Translations under genes and position numbers: made by a program
From: Cryptomeria japonica
Taxonomy: Eukaryota > Streptophyta > Pinopsida > Cupressales > Cupressaceae
Length of the DNA: 20,000 bases
NCBI RefSeq assembly: GCF_030272615.1
Contig: NW_026729169.1
Location: 112,501-132,500 of the forward strand
Direction of reading: 5' to 3'
Notes under the pieces: model-generated
Seen by the model: the letters and a program-made list of their open reading frames with translations, nothing else
Database searches by the model: none
Told to the model about the DNA's origin: nothing
Shown here: piece after piece, positions 9,381 to 18,276 of the stretch
Layout: the number at the start of each line of letters is the position of its first letter
Position numbering within the stretch: the stretch's first letter is position 1

Positions 9381-9507
9381 TCATACATGTGTAGCCTACA
9401 GGAGCCATTAGGACATTGACCCCAACTTTTGACTTCTTAACGAAAACAAGGTCTTTGAGGTTGGCGTAATGCGCACAACCAAGGGAGTTGACCCATCAAA
9501 CCCAACA

Positions 9508-9537
9508 CCTCCCCTATATAAGCTATTTGTCTGATTC
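9508..9537 (-). promoter_or_regulatory. P11: candidate spacer promoter
   Basis: Core intact; expected +1 is 9515. The complementary flank is weakened to AAGGGAG at 9480-9486. Confidence 0.55.
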
Positions 9538-9727
9538 TCATACATGTGTAGCCTGCAACAACGATTAGGACATCCACCCCAACTTCTGAATTCGTCTGCG
9601 TTGACCGCACCAAAGGTGCACGCCTTGGTGCTCACCAAAATCCGACTTCCGACTTCTTCTGCTATGCGGGGTCTTTGAGGTTGGCGCAGTGCGCACAACC
9701 AGGGGAGTCAACCCACCGAATGCAACA

Positions 9728-9757
9728 CCTCCCCTATATAAGCTATTTGTCTGATTC
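9728..9757 (-). promoter_or_regulatory. P12: candidate spacer promoter
   Basis: Core intact, 220 bp from P11; expected +1 is 9735. Confidence 0.55.
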
Positions 9758-9884
9758 TCATACATGCGTAGACTGCAGCAATGATTAGGACATCCACCCC
9801 AACTTTTGACTTCTTAAACAAGACAGGGTCTTTGAAGTTGGTGCAGTGCACACAACCAGGGGAGTCGACCCATCAAACGCAACA

Positions 9885-9915
9885 CCTCCCCTATATAAAG
9901 CTATTTGTCCGATTC
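9885..9915 (-). promoter_or_regulatory. P13: candidate spacer promoter, rightmost, 1-bp insertion
   Basis: The + strand reads TATATAAAG with one extra A, so the minus-strand core is TTTATATAGGGG. Expected +1 is 9892. AGGGGAG at 9858-9864 is complementary to CTCCCCT at 9886-9892. No further core is seen to the right, up to the end of the window. Confidence 0.5.
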
Positions 9916-9969
9916 TCATACGTGTAGTCTGCAGCAGCGATTAGGACATCGACCCCAACTTCCGAATTC

Positions 9970-10135
9970 GTTTGCATTGACCGCACCAAAGGTGCACGCC
10001 TTGGTGTGCACCTTGGAGTGCACTTTGGTGCTCACCTCGGTGCACACTTTGGTGTGCACCTCGGTGTGCACCAAAGGTGCGCACCTTGGAGCGCACCAAA
10101 GGTGTACACTTTGGAGCGCACCACATAGGGTCTTT
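9970..10135. repeat. Dense block of GGTGYRCACC-type palindromes
   Basis: About 160 bp built of 10-12 bp steps alternating palindromic decamers (GGTGCGCACC, GGTGTGCACC) with CTTGGAG or CTTTGG linkers. It begins at the same point of the promoter unit, after TTGACCGCACC, where the 38/52-bp array began in the P7 unit. It looks like an independent, less regular expansion of the same seed. Confidence 0.75.
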
Positions 10136-10149
10136 GAGAGGTTGGCGCA

Positions 10150-11885
10150 GTGCGCACACCAAGGTGGGTGTTGAGGTGCGTGCCGAGGTGGGTGGGTGCT
10201 AGGGTGCGCTCCATGGTGGGTGCCAGGGTGGGTGCGTGCTAGGGTGGATTCCAAAGAGGGTCATAGGGTGGGTGCCAAGGTGGGTTGGTGATATAGTGGG
10301 TTCAAAGGTGGGTACTAGGGTGGGTTCCAAGGTGGGTCACAAGTTGGGTGCCAGGATGCGTGGGTGTTAGGTTGGGTGCCAAGGTGGGCTCCTGCGTGGG
10401 TGGGTGCTAGGGTGGGTTTCAAGGTGGACGCGAGGGCGGGTGCCAAGGTGGGTAACAAGTTGGGTGTTAGGATGGGTGAGTGCTAGAGTGGGTGCCAAGG
10501 TGGGTGGGTGCTAAGGTGGATGCCAAGGTGGTTCACAGGGTGGGTGGGTTCTAGGGTGAGTTCCAAGGTGGGTCACAGGTTTAGTGCTAGGGTGCGTGTC
10601 AAGGCGGGTGTCGAGGTGCCTGGGTGCTAGGGTGTGGATGCCAATGTGGGTCATAGGGTGGGTACTAGGGTGGGCTGCAATGTGGGTGCCAAGGTGGGTA
10701 ACATGCTCGGTTGGTTCTAAATTGGGTGTCAGGGTGGGTGTGCACCCACCTTGCCCGAGGTGGGTGCCAAGGTGCCAGTGTGGGTGGGTGCTAAGGTGGA
10801 TGCCAAGGTGGGTGAGAAGGTGGGTGATAGGTTGAGTGGTAGGATGGGTGGGTGCCAAGATGGGTCACAGGGTGGGTGCAAGGGTGGGTAGGTGCTAGGG
10901 TTGGTGTCAGGGTGGGTGGGTGCTAGGTTGGGTTCCAAGGTGGGTGCGAGGGTGAGTGTCAAGGTGGGTCACAGGTTAGGTGCTAGGATGGGTGAGTGCT
11001 AGGGTGCAAAGGTGCCAGGGTGGGTGCTAGGATGGGTCGATGCTAGGGTGAGTGGCAAGGTGGGTCCACAAGTGTCAAGGTGGGTGCCGAGGTGGGTGCC
11101 AACTTGGGTTCCAAGGTGGGTGCCAAGTGGGCGACTGCTATGGTGGATGCCAAGGTGGGTCACGGGGTGGGTGCCAAGTTGCTAGGTTGTGTTCCAAGGT
11201 GGGTGCCAACGTGGCTGCTAGGGTGCGTGGGTTAAAGGGTGTGTCACAACGTGGGTGCCAGGATGGGTGCGCACCCACACTGGCCAAGACGGGTGCAAGG
11301 TTGGGTTCCAAGCCCGGTCACAGGCTGGGTGCTAGGATGGGTGGGTGCCAAGGTGGGCACCAGGGTGGGTGCACCCACCCTGGCCAAGGTGGGTCACGGG
11401 GTGGGTCCTAGGGTGGGTAACAGGGTGGGTACTAAGGTGCGTGCCAAGGTGGGTCATGGGGTGGGTGCCAAGGTGGGCACCAGGGTGGGTGTGCACCAAC
11501 CCTAGCCAGGGTAGGTCACGGGGTGGTTGTCGGGGTGGGCGTCAAGGAGCCAAGGTGGGTGGCAAGTAGCCAAGTTGCGTGCCAAGGTGGGTGTCGGGGT
11601 GGGTGCCAAGGATCCAAGGTGGGTGCCAAGGAACCAAGGTGGGTGTCTGGGTGGGTGCCGAGGTGGGAGCCAGGGTGGGTCCCAAGGTGAGTGCAAAGGT
11701 GGGTGCCAGGGTCAAGGTGAGTGCCAATGTGGGTTCCAAGGTGCCAGGGTCAGGGTGAGTGCCAATGTGGGTTCAAAGGTGCTAAGTTGGGTGCGAGGTT
11801 GGGTGCGAGGGTGGGTGGGTGCCAAGGTGTGCTAGGTGGAAGCCCGGGTGGGTCGGCATCCCATGGGTGTCGAGTTGGGTGCCTG
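10150..11885 (+). repeat. G-rich GGTGGGTGCCAAGGTGGGT minisatellite
   Basis: About 1.7 kb of irregular 10-20 bp repeats, mostly GGGTGGGTGCC, AAGGTGGGT and TGCTAGGGTGGGT. G is strongly concentrated on the + strand, with runs of three G every few bases along almost the whole tract, so G-quadruplex formation on that strand is plausible. Open frames give only Gly/Trp/Val or Pro/Thr/His low-complexity translations. The part from 11371 on is present again at 17407-17921; the part to its left is present once. Confidence 0.9.
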
Positions 11886-12240
11886 ATGGGTGCTTCTTGT
11901 CAAGTTTTAGTCGTCGGGACTCATTTCGAGCCTTAGAGGTCGTTTCTTGTCCGGTTGCCCTGTCTTCGACCTGGGAACCCAATTTTGGTCCTCGGGTCCC
12001 ATTTTTTTTTGTCTCGCATCCCACTTTTGGCCTGTGGCCTTTTCGGGGTCGATTCTCGTTTTGGGCATCAGAGCATGTTTCTTCTCCTAAAACCCAATAT
12101 TTGTTTATTAAGTCTCGGAACACATTTTTGTTCTCGTGGACCCATCATGGGTCTTGGAACGCATTTGTGGTCCTTGGGTCCCATTTTGCATCCCGAAACT
12201 TGTGTTTTGGTGCTTGATCCCTATTTTGGGTGCCCACCTT
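11886..12240. other. T-rich segment upstream of 5S copy 1
   Basis: About 350 bp unlike the surrounding GC-rich repeats. It is rich in T on + and made of faint repeats of CTCGGGTCCCATTTT-like blocks (near 11994, 12022, 12171) alternating with TCTCG and TTTTGG. A T9 run lies at 12003-12011. No coding frame has recognisable similarity. The segment is identical in the second repeat at 17922-18276. Confidence 0.5.
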
Positions 12241-12625
12241 GCACCAAGTGCGCACCCGGGGCAAACCGAGCGCCTTGGTGCACCGGGGCAAGATCGAGCG
12301 TGCACCCGAGGCGCCCCGAACATGCACCAAGGTGCACTCGGCCCACATGTGAGCGCAGGTCGTTGCGCCCGAGGTGGTGTGTGGGCACCGCGTTGCAGAC
12401 GGGACACTGCACGCACACGACGCCCCGTCCAGGTGCACGCACGTAGGCCGGGCCGGGTGCACACCCGACGCCCTAGCAAGGTGCGCGCACCCGGGCAGGG
12501 CTCACACTTGGCGAACGGGGCGCACTTCGCGAGGGAGGGTGTGCACCTCGACGGGGGTGGGTGGCCGGGGTGGATTCGCACGTGGGTCGCGGTTTGCTAA
12601 GTACACACTGCGACAAGCTCATAAC
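12241..12625 (+). promoter_or_regulatory. GC-rich 5' flank of 5S copy 1
   Basis: The flank is built from the same words as the downstream spacer (CGCACCCGGGGCAAACCGAG at 12250, CCTTGGTGCACC). Just before the gene, C at -1 and TAAG at -28 to -25 fit the sparse upstream signals of plant 5S genes (C at -1, TA-rich motif near -28). The TATA-like motif is weak. A 28-bp segment at 12295-12322 recurs downstream of the gene at 12870-12897 with two mismatches. Confidence 0.45.
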
Positions 12626-12744
12626 GGGTGCGATCATACCAGCGTTAGTGCACCGGATCCCATCAGAACTCCGCAGTTAAGCGCGCTTGGGCCGGAGTAG
12701 TACTAGGATGGGTGACCTCCCGGGAAGTCCCGGTGTTGCACCCT
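12626..12744 (+). rRNA. 5S ribosomal RNA, copy 1
   Basis: A complete 119-nt 5S rRNA gene. The product is part of the large ribosomal subunit and is made by RNA polymerase III. It opens GGGTGCGATCATACCAGC, contains the near-universal plant block GGATCCCATCAGAACTCCGC and ends GTGTTGCACCCT. GGGTGCGA (1-8) pairs with TTGCACCC near the 3' end to close helix I, one pair being G-U. I see no indel or disruptive change, so the gene looks functional. It lies on the + strand, opposite to the reading of the candidate Pol I promoters 2.7 kb to its left. Sequence details look gymnosperm-like, from memory. It differs from copy 2 at nucleotide 80 (A here). Confidence 0.98.
12675..12722 (+). promoter_or_regulatory. 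5S internal control region, copy 1
   Basis: A box at nucleotides 50-64 (AGTTAAGCGCGCTTG), intermediate element at 67-72 (CCGGAG) and C box at 80-97 (AGGATGGGTGACCTCCCG). This is the layout bound by TFIIIA in plant 5S genes. All three are intact. Confidence 0.85.
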
Positions 12745-12756
12745 TTCTTAGTTTTT
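12745..12756 (+). terminator. Pol III terminator of 5S copy 1
   Basis: The first T run after the gene is broken (TTTCTT) by C12747, followed by a T5 run at 12752-12756. Pol III needs about four or more T, so termination would rely mainly on the second run and the transcript could be longer than from copy 2. Confidence 0.7.
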
Positions 12757-13212
12757 CGCCGGGCGTCGCAATGCTATTTGAATAAACCTTTTGCCCGTTT
12801 GCGTTCTCGTCGGGGCCGGGCCGGGCCGGGGTGCGCTGCCCGCACTACCGCGCGCGCGGGGGGCGACACCGAGCGCGCACCCGAGGCGCCCCGAGCACAC
12901 AGGCCACGGTGCAACCCGGGCGTTGTGCGCGCACCCCGGTGCGCCCGAGGTGCTGCGCGCGCACCCAGGTGAAATCGGTGTGCACCTCGGCCAGTGCGCG
13001 CTCGGTCGAGTCGCGCACGTTGGCCAAGGTGCACGGTGATGTTTCTTACTCTAAGGTTCCGCACCAGACGCCCGGGACAGGTGAGCGAAGCTGGGCGGGG
13101 CCGGGTGCGCGGCCGGGGCAGGTGCACGCAGCTGGAGAGAGCTTTGGAGCACACCAGAGGTGCGCACCTTGGAGCACACTTCGGAGCGCACCAATGATGC
13201 GCTCCATTCAAA
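12757..13212. other. GC-rich 3' flank of 5S copy 1
   Basis: Contains GGGCCGGGCCGGGCCGGGG at 12816-12834, an alternating CG tract (CGCGCGCG) near 12850 and GTGCGCGCACC words. There is one less repetitive part, GTGATGTTTCTTACTCTAAG, at 13036-13055. It ends with the first TTGGAGCACAC and TTCGGAGCGCACC words of the large spacer repeat family. Open frames are present on both strands and are judged spurious. Confidence 0.45.
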
Positions 13213-13300
13213 AGTTTCCTGAAAAGGCAAAAAAAGTTGAGATTATAGAATTTCCCACTTGAGAGATTGTAAAAAAAAAAAATTTAAAATGAAGGAAACG
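13213..13300. repeat. A-rich islet, first and most diverged copy
   Basis: About 90 bp of A-rich DNA inside GC-rich repeats: TTTCCTGAAAAGGCAAAAAA, then an A12 run ending in TTTAAAATGAAGG. It matches in order, but loosely, the A-rich islets at 13948, 15428, 15922, 16392, 16747 and 17261, and like them is followed by CGCGGGTGCCA. Confidence 0.65.
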
Positions 13301-13947
13301 CGGGTGCCAAGGTGTGCGCGCCCGGGTGCGCAGCCCAGCCAAGGTGTGCGCACCAAGGCGCCCACCCTGGCGAAGGTGCACGCAAGGTGCGCACCCGAGG
13401 CAAACCGGACAATTAACCCAACTTTCGACTTCGCGCGCACCTGCGCACCTTGGAGCGCACTTCGGAGCGCTCCTTGTTGCGCACCAATCTTGGGCACCTC
13501 GGAGTGCACCATGGCGCCCACCAAGGTGCGCACCCGGGGCAAACCGAGCTCCGACTTCGTGCGCACCTTGGAGCGCACGAAAGGTGCGCACCATGGCGCC
13601 CACCAAGGTGCGCAGCCCAGCCAAGGCGTGCGCATCAAGGTGCGCACCCTGGCGAAGGTGCGCACCCGGGGCAAACCGAGCTCCGACTTCGTGCGCACCT
13701 TGGAGCGCACAAAGGGTGCGCAACCCAGCCAAGGTGTGCGCACCCCGGGCAAACCGAGCTCCGAATCGTGCGCACCTTGGAGCACACTTCGGAGCCCTCC
13801 TTGGTGCGCACCGATGTTGCGCACCTCGGAGCGCACCCGGGGAAAACAATGCAATTAACCCGACTTTCGACTTCGTGGGCACCTCGGAGCGCTCTCGGGT
13901 TCGCACCTCGGAGCACACCGAGGTGCGCACCTTTGATGCGCTGCCTT
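13301..13947. repeat. GC-rich spacer repeats, diverged set
   Basis: Irregular repeats built from CCCAGCCAAGGTGTGCGCA, CACCCGGGGCAAACCGAGC, CTCCGACTTCGTGCGCACC and TTGGAGCGCAC. CCGAGC is used here where the next block has CCGGGC. Copied again at 19336-19982. Opposed frames are open on both strands throughout, and no protein is called. Confidence 0.75.
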
Positions 13948-15427
13948 CACCAATTTCCAGAAAAGGCAAGAAAACATTGAGAAGGTGTGCGCACCGAGGT
14001 GCCCACCCTGGCGAAGGTGCACGCGAGGTGCGCACCCGGGGCAAACCGGGCTCCGACTTCGTGCACGCCATGCTGCGCACCTTGGAGGGCCATGGTGCGC
14101 ACCTTGGAGCACACTTCGGAGCGCTCAATGGTGCCCAACCCAGCCAAGGTGCCCACCGCGGCGAAGGTGCACGCGAGGTGCGCACCCGGGGCAAACCGGG
14201 CTCCGACTTCGTGCACGCCGCACCTTGGAGCACACTTCGGAGCGCTCCTTGGTGCGCACCAGGGCGCGCAACCCAGCCGAGGTGCCCACCCCGGCGAAGG
14301 TGCACGCGGGGTGCGCACCCGAGGCAAACCGGGCTCCGACTTCGTGCACGCCATGGTGCCCACCGCGGCGAAGGTGCACGCGAGGTGCGCACCCGGGGCA
14401 AACCGGGCTCCGACTTCGTGCACGCCGCACCTTGGAGCACACTTCGGAGCGCTCCTTGGTGCGCACCAGGGCGCGCAACCCAGCCGAGGTGCCCACCCCG
14501 GCGAAGGTGCACGCGAGGTGCGCACCCGGGGCAAACCGGGCTCCGACTTCGTGCACGCCATGGTGCCCACCGCGGCGAAGGTGCACGCGAGGTGCGCACC
14601 CGGGGCAAACCGGGCTCCGACTTCGTGCACGCCGCACCTTGGAGCACACTTCGGAGCGCTCCTTGGTGCGCACCATGGTGCCCACCAGGGCGCGCAACCC
14701 CGCCGAAGGTGCACGCGAGGTGCGCACCCGGGGCAAACCGGGCTCCGACTTCGTGCACGCCGCACCTTGGAGCACACTTCGGAGCGCTCCTTGGTGCGCA
14801 CCAGGGCGCGCAACCCCGCCGAAGGTGCACGCGAGGTGCGCACCCGGGGCAAACCGGGCTCCGACTTCGTGCACGCCATGGTGCGCACCAGGGTGCCCAC
14901 CGCGGCGAAGGTGCGCACCCGGGGCAAACCGGGCTCCGACTTCGTGCACGCCGCACCTTGGAGCACACTTCGGAGCGCTCCTTGGTGCGCACCAGGGCGC
15001 GCAACCCAGCCGAGGTGCCCACCCCGGCGAAGGTGCACGCGAGGTGCGCACCCGGGGCAAACCGGGCTCCGACTTCGTGCACGCCATGGTGCCCACCGCG
15101 GCGAAGGTGCGCACCCGGGGCAAACCGGGCTAGGACTTCGTGCACGCCGCACCTTGGAGCACACTTCGGAGCGCTCCTTGGTGCGCACCATGGTGCCCAC
15201 CAGGCCGCGCAACCCAGCCAAGGTGTGCGCACCAAGGTGCACGCGAGGTGCGCACCCGGGGCAAACCGGGGTCCGGCTTCGTGCACGCCGCACCTTGGAG
15301 CACACATCGGGGCGCTCCCGGGTTCGCACCGGCGTTGCGCACCGTGGTGGGCACCTCGGAGCGCACCGTGGTGGGCACCTCGGAGCACACCAAGGTGGGC
15401 AGCGAGGTGCGCACCTTTGATGCGATG
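13948..15427. repeat. GC-rich spacer repeats, homogenised set
   Basis: After a short A-rich islet (13948-13983) come roughly twelve copies of a module containing GCGAAGGTGCACGCGAGG, GCACCCGGGGCAAACCGGG, CTCCGACTTCGTGCACGCC and, in every second or third copy, GCACCTTGGAGCACACTTCG plus CGCTCCTTGGTGCGCACC. The long form starts at about 14218, 14427, 14635, 14761, 14952 and 15148, with spacings of 209, 208, 126, 191 and 196 bp. Frames of about 700 residues are open on both strands. The spacings are not multiples of three and several frames are open together, so these are not genes. Confidence 0.85.
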
Positions 15428-15648
15428 CCTTCACTAATTTCCATAAAAGGCAAAAGAAAACGAGATTTTAAAATTTCCGTTTTGAAAGATAGTGAGAAAA
15501 AGGGAATGCTGGTGCCATCTTGAGCCCGCCCTGGTGCGCAGCCCAGCCAAGGTGTGCGCACCAAGGTGCCCACCCTGGCGAAGGTGCGCGCCCGGGCAAT
15601 TAACCCAACTTCCAACTTCGCGCGCGCCAGGGTGGGAGCGCACCCAAC

Positions 15649-15739
15649 AACCGGGCCTGGGAAGAGCCAATGCGAGAAACCCCACCAAACGCTCTGACAA
15701 AAAAAGAGGGGGCGCTCCAGTAACCCCGCTTCGGAGCGC
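15649..15739. repeat. 91-bp segment private to two units, copy 1
   Basis: From AACCGGGCCTGGGAAGAGCC to CGCTTCGGAGCGC; includes GCCAATGCGAGAAACCCC and an A7 run. The same 91 bp with a few changes is at 16118-16208. No similar stretch is seen elsewhere in the window, so it marks a local duplication of the unit. Confidence 0.75.
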
Positions 15740-15969
15740 ACCCTGGGCAAACCCAGCCAGGGTGCCCACCCCGGCCAAGGTGCAGGCGAGGTGCGCACCC
15801 GGGGCAAACCGGGCTCCGACAACGTGCACGCCGCACCTTGGAGCACACTTCGTAGCGCTCCCGGGTGCGCACCTCAGAGCACACCAAGGTGGGCAGCGAG
15901 GTGCGCACCTTTGATGCGCTGCCTTCACTAATTTCCAGAAAAGGCAAAAAAAAGAGGAGATTTTAAAAT

Positions 15970-16001
15970 TTCCGTTTTGAAAGATAGTGAAAAAAACGGA
16001 A
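15970..16001 (-). other. Hairpin in A-rich islet (TTCCGTTTT arms)
   Basis: TTCCGTTTT at 15970-15978 and AAAACGGAA at 15993-16001 are perfect complements around a 14-nt loop. The same hairpin occurs near 16440, and near 17320 beside a long A run at 17287-17304. In the unit at 15471 the right arm is mutated and in that at 16799 the left arm is mutated. On the minus strand the hairpin is followed by TTTTAAAATC and a T run. A termination or nucleosome-free role for leftward Pol I transcription is possible but only inferred. Confidence 0.45.
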
Positions 16002-16117
16002 CGCGGGTGCCATCTTGAGCCCGCCCGGGTGCACAGCCCAGGTAAGGTGCCCACCCTGGCAAAGGTGCGCACCCGGGCAATTAACCCTACTTCCGACTTC
16101 GTGCGCGCCAGGGTGGC

Positions 16118-16208
16118 AACCGGGCCTGGGAAGAGCCAATGCGAGAAACCCCACCAAACGCTCCGACAAAAAAAGAGGCGGCGCTCCAATAACCCCGCTT
16201 CGGAGCGC
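16118..16208. repeat. 91-bp segment private to two units, copy 2
   Basis: Same length and ends as the copy at 15649-15739, with substitutions such as GCTCCGACA for GCTCTGACA and AGGCGGCG for AGGGGGCG. Confidence 0.75.
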
Positions 16209-17260
16209 AGCCGGGGCAAACCCAGCCAAGGTGCCCACCCCGACGAAGGTGCACGCGAGGTGCGCACCCGGGGCAAACCGGGCTCCGACAACGTGCACGC
16301 AGCACCTTGGAGCACACTTCGAAGCACTCCCGGGTGCCCACCGGCGTTGCGCACCGTGGTGGGCAGCGAGGTGCGCACCTTTGATGCGCTGCCTTCACTA
16401 ATTTCCAGAAAAGGCAAAAAAAAATGAGATTTTAAAATTTCCGTTTTGAAAGATAGTGAAAAAAACGGAACGCGGGTGCCATCTTGAGCCCGCCCTGGTG
16501 CGCAGCCCAGGCAAGGCATGCGCACCAAGGTGCCCACCCGCGGTGCACACCCGGGGCAAACCGGGCTCCGACTTCGTGCAGGCCGCACCTTGGAGCACAC
16601 TTCGGAGCGCTCCTTGGTGCGCACCATGGTGCCCACCAGGGCGCACCCGGGGCAAACCGGGCTCCGACTTCGTGCACGCCGCACCTTGGAGCACACATCG
16701 GAGCGCTCCCAGGTTCGCACCAGCGTTGCGCACCTTTGATGCGCTGCCTTCACTAATTTCCAGAAAAGGCAAAAAAAAACGATATTTTAAAATTTCCGTT
16801 CTGAAAGATAGTGAAAAAAACGGAACGCGGGTGCCATCTTGAGCCCTTCCTGGTGCGCAGCCCAGGCAAGTTGTGCGCACCAAGGTGCCCACCCTGGCGG
16901 AGGTGCGCGCCCGGGGCAAACCGGGCTCCGACTTCGTGCACTGCATGGTGCCCACCAAGGCGCGCAACCCAGCCAAGGTGCCCACCGCAGCGAAGGTGCA
17001 CGCGAGGTGCGCACCCGAGGTGCACACCCGGGGCAAACCGAGCTCCGACTTCGTGCACGCCGCACCTTGGAGCACACTTCAGAGCGCTCCTTGGTGCGCA
17101 CCAGGGCGCGCAACCCAGCCAAGGTGCTCACCCCGGCGAAGGTGCACGCGAGGTGCGCACCCGGGGCAAGCCGGGCTCGGACTTCGTGCACGCCGCACCT
17201 TGGAGCACACATCGGAGCGCTCCCGGGTTCGCACCAGCATTGCGCACCTTTGATGCGCTG

Positions 17261-17406
17261 CCTTCACTAATTTCCAGAAAAGGCAAAAAAAAAAAAAAAA
17301 ACGAGATTTTAAAATTTCCGTTTTGAAAGATAGTGAAAAAAACGGAACGCGGGTGCCATCTTGAGCCCGCCCTGGTGTGCAGCCCAGGCAAGTTGTGCGC
17401 ACCAAG
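17261..17406. repeat. Truncated fifth islet unit ending at the 6-kb junction
   Basis: A normal islet start, with the longest A run of the window (17287-17304), continues to CAAGTTGTGCGCACCAAGG. It then breaks off at the shared word GCACCCACCCTGGCCAAGG, where the second copy of the 6-kb repeat begins. The rest of the unit is missing. Confidence 0.75.
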
Positions 17407-18276
17407 GCACCCACCCTGGCCAAGGTGGGTCACGGGGTGGGTCCTAGGGTGGGTAACGGGGTGGGTACTAAGGTGCGTGCCAAGGTGGGTCATGGGGTGG
17501 GTGCCAAGGTGGGCACCAGGGTGGGTGTGCACCAACCCTAGCCAGGGTAGGTCACGGGGTGGTTGTCGGGGTGGGCGTCAAGGAGCCAAGGTGGGTGGCA
17601 AGTAGCCAAGTTGCGTGCCAAGGTGGGTGTCGGGGTGGGTGCCAAGGATCCAAGGTGGGTGCCAAGGAACCAAGGTGGGTGTCTGGGTGGGTGCCGAGGT
17701 GGGAGCCAGGGTGGGTCCCAAGGTGAGTGCAAAGGTGGGTGCCAGGGTCAAGGTGAGTGCCAATGTGGGTTCCAAGGTGCCAGGGTCAGGGTGAGTGCCA
17801 ATGTGGGTTCAAAGGTGCTAAGTTGGGTGCGAGGTTGGGTGCGAGGGTGGGTGGGTGCCAAGGTGTGCTAGGTGGAAGCCCGGGTGGGTCGGCATCCCAT
17901 GGGTGTCGAGTTGGGTGCCTGATGGGTGCTTCTTGTCAAGTTTTAGTCGTCGGGACTCATTTCGAGCCTTAGAGGTCGTTTCTTGTCCGGTTGCCCTGTC
18001 TTCGACCTGGGAACCCAATTTTGGTCCTCGGGTCCCATTTTTTTTTGTCTCGCATCCCACTTTTGGCCTGTGGCCTTTTCGGGGTCGATTCTCGTTTTGG
18101 GCATCAGAGCATGTTTCTTCTCCTAAAACCCAATATTTGTTTATTAAGTCTCGGAACACATTTTTGTTCTCGTGGACCCATCATGGGTCTTGGAACGCAT
18201 TTGTGGTCCTTGGGTCCCATTTTGCATCCCGAAACTTGTGTTTTGGTGCTTGATCCCTATTTTGGGTGCCCACCTT

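Larger units (their letters stand above)
9037..9915 (-). repeat. 157-bp class of promoter units (P8 to P13)
   Basis: Cores at 9037, 9194, 9351, 9508, 9728 and 9885 are spaced 157, 157, 157, 220 and 157 bp. The 157-bp unit carries, on +, the core, GTAGCCTGCAGGAGC, ATTAGGACATCGACCCCAAC, AACAAGGTCTTTGAGGTTG and GGGGAGTCGACCC. It lacks the middle part of the 311-bp units. The 220-bp unit keeps 63 bp of that middle part, including a GGTGCACGCCTTGGTG palindromic seed at 9616, so it is an intermediate form. Confidence 0.9.
11371..13965. repeat. Long direct repeat carrying 5S, left copy
   Basis: This segment recurs at 17407-20000 at an offset of 6,036 bp (6,035 after a one-G deletion in the poly-G near 12857-12862). 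I noted six differences by eye: A11422G, A12705G, C12747T, the G indel, T13477G and G13891A (left to right copy). That is about 99.8% identity. The repeat holds the end of the G-rich tract, the T-rich segment, the 5S gene and its GC-rich flanks. The full period is therefore one 6-kb 5S spacer unit. Confidence 0.95.
15428..17260. repeat. Four spacer units each headed by an A-rich islet
   Basis: Units start at CCTTCAC at 15428, 15922, 16392 and 16747 and are 494, 470, 355 and 514 bp long. Each runs TTCACTAATTTCCA, an A run, GATTTTAAAATTTCCG, GAAAGATAGTGA, CGGAACGCGGGTGCCATC, TTGAGCCCG, a CAGCCCAG block, then GC-rich spacer modules and finally GCACCTTTGATGCGCTG. The length differences come from the number of GC-rich modules. 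The first two units also share a 91-bp segment not seen elsewhere. Confidence 0.85.

Noticed and set aside
7256-9870. B-box-like GGGTCGACTCC on the minus strand in promoter units, suggesting tRNA or SINE
   Set aside because: No A box at a proper distance, no cloverleaf, and no poly-A or SINE tail.
5811-9915. Pol II TATA boxes on the + strand (CTATATAAG)
   Set aside because: Good matches, but no coding frame follows any of them, and the minus-strand TATATAGGGG reading fits rDNA spacer context better. Kept as an alternative in P1.
10150-11885. Telomeric or interstitial telomere repeat (GGGT-rich)
   Set aside because: The plant telomere word TTTAGGG is not present in tandem; the units are irregular GGTGGGTGCC types.
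11782-12600. Open frames of 100-160 residues in the T-rich and GC-rich 5S flank
   Set aside because: Opposite strands are both open, there is no recognisable domain, and the segment lies directly upstream of 5S in both repeats.
13208-15437. Very long overlapping open frames on both strands (about 726 residues on -, 707 on +)
   Set aside because: Several frames are open together on both strands across GC-rich repeats; repeat spacings are not multiples of three; translations are low-complexity Arg/Ala/Pro/Gly mixtures with no domain.
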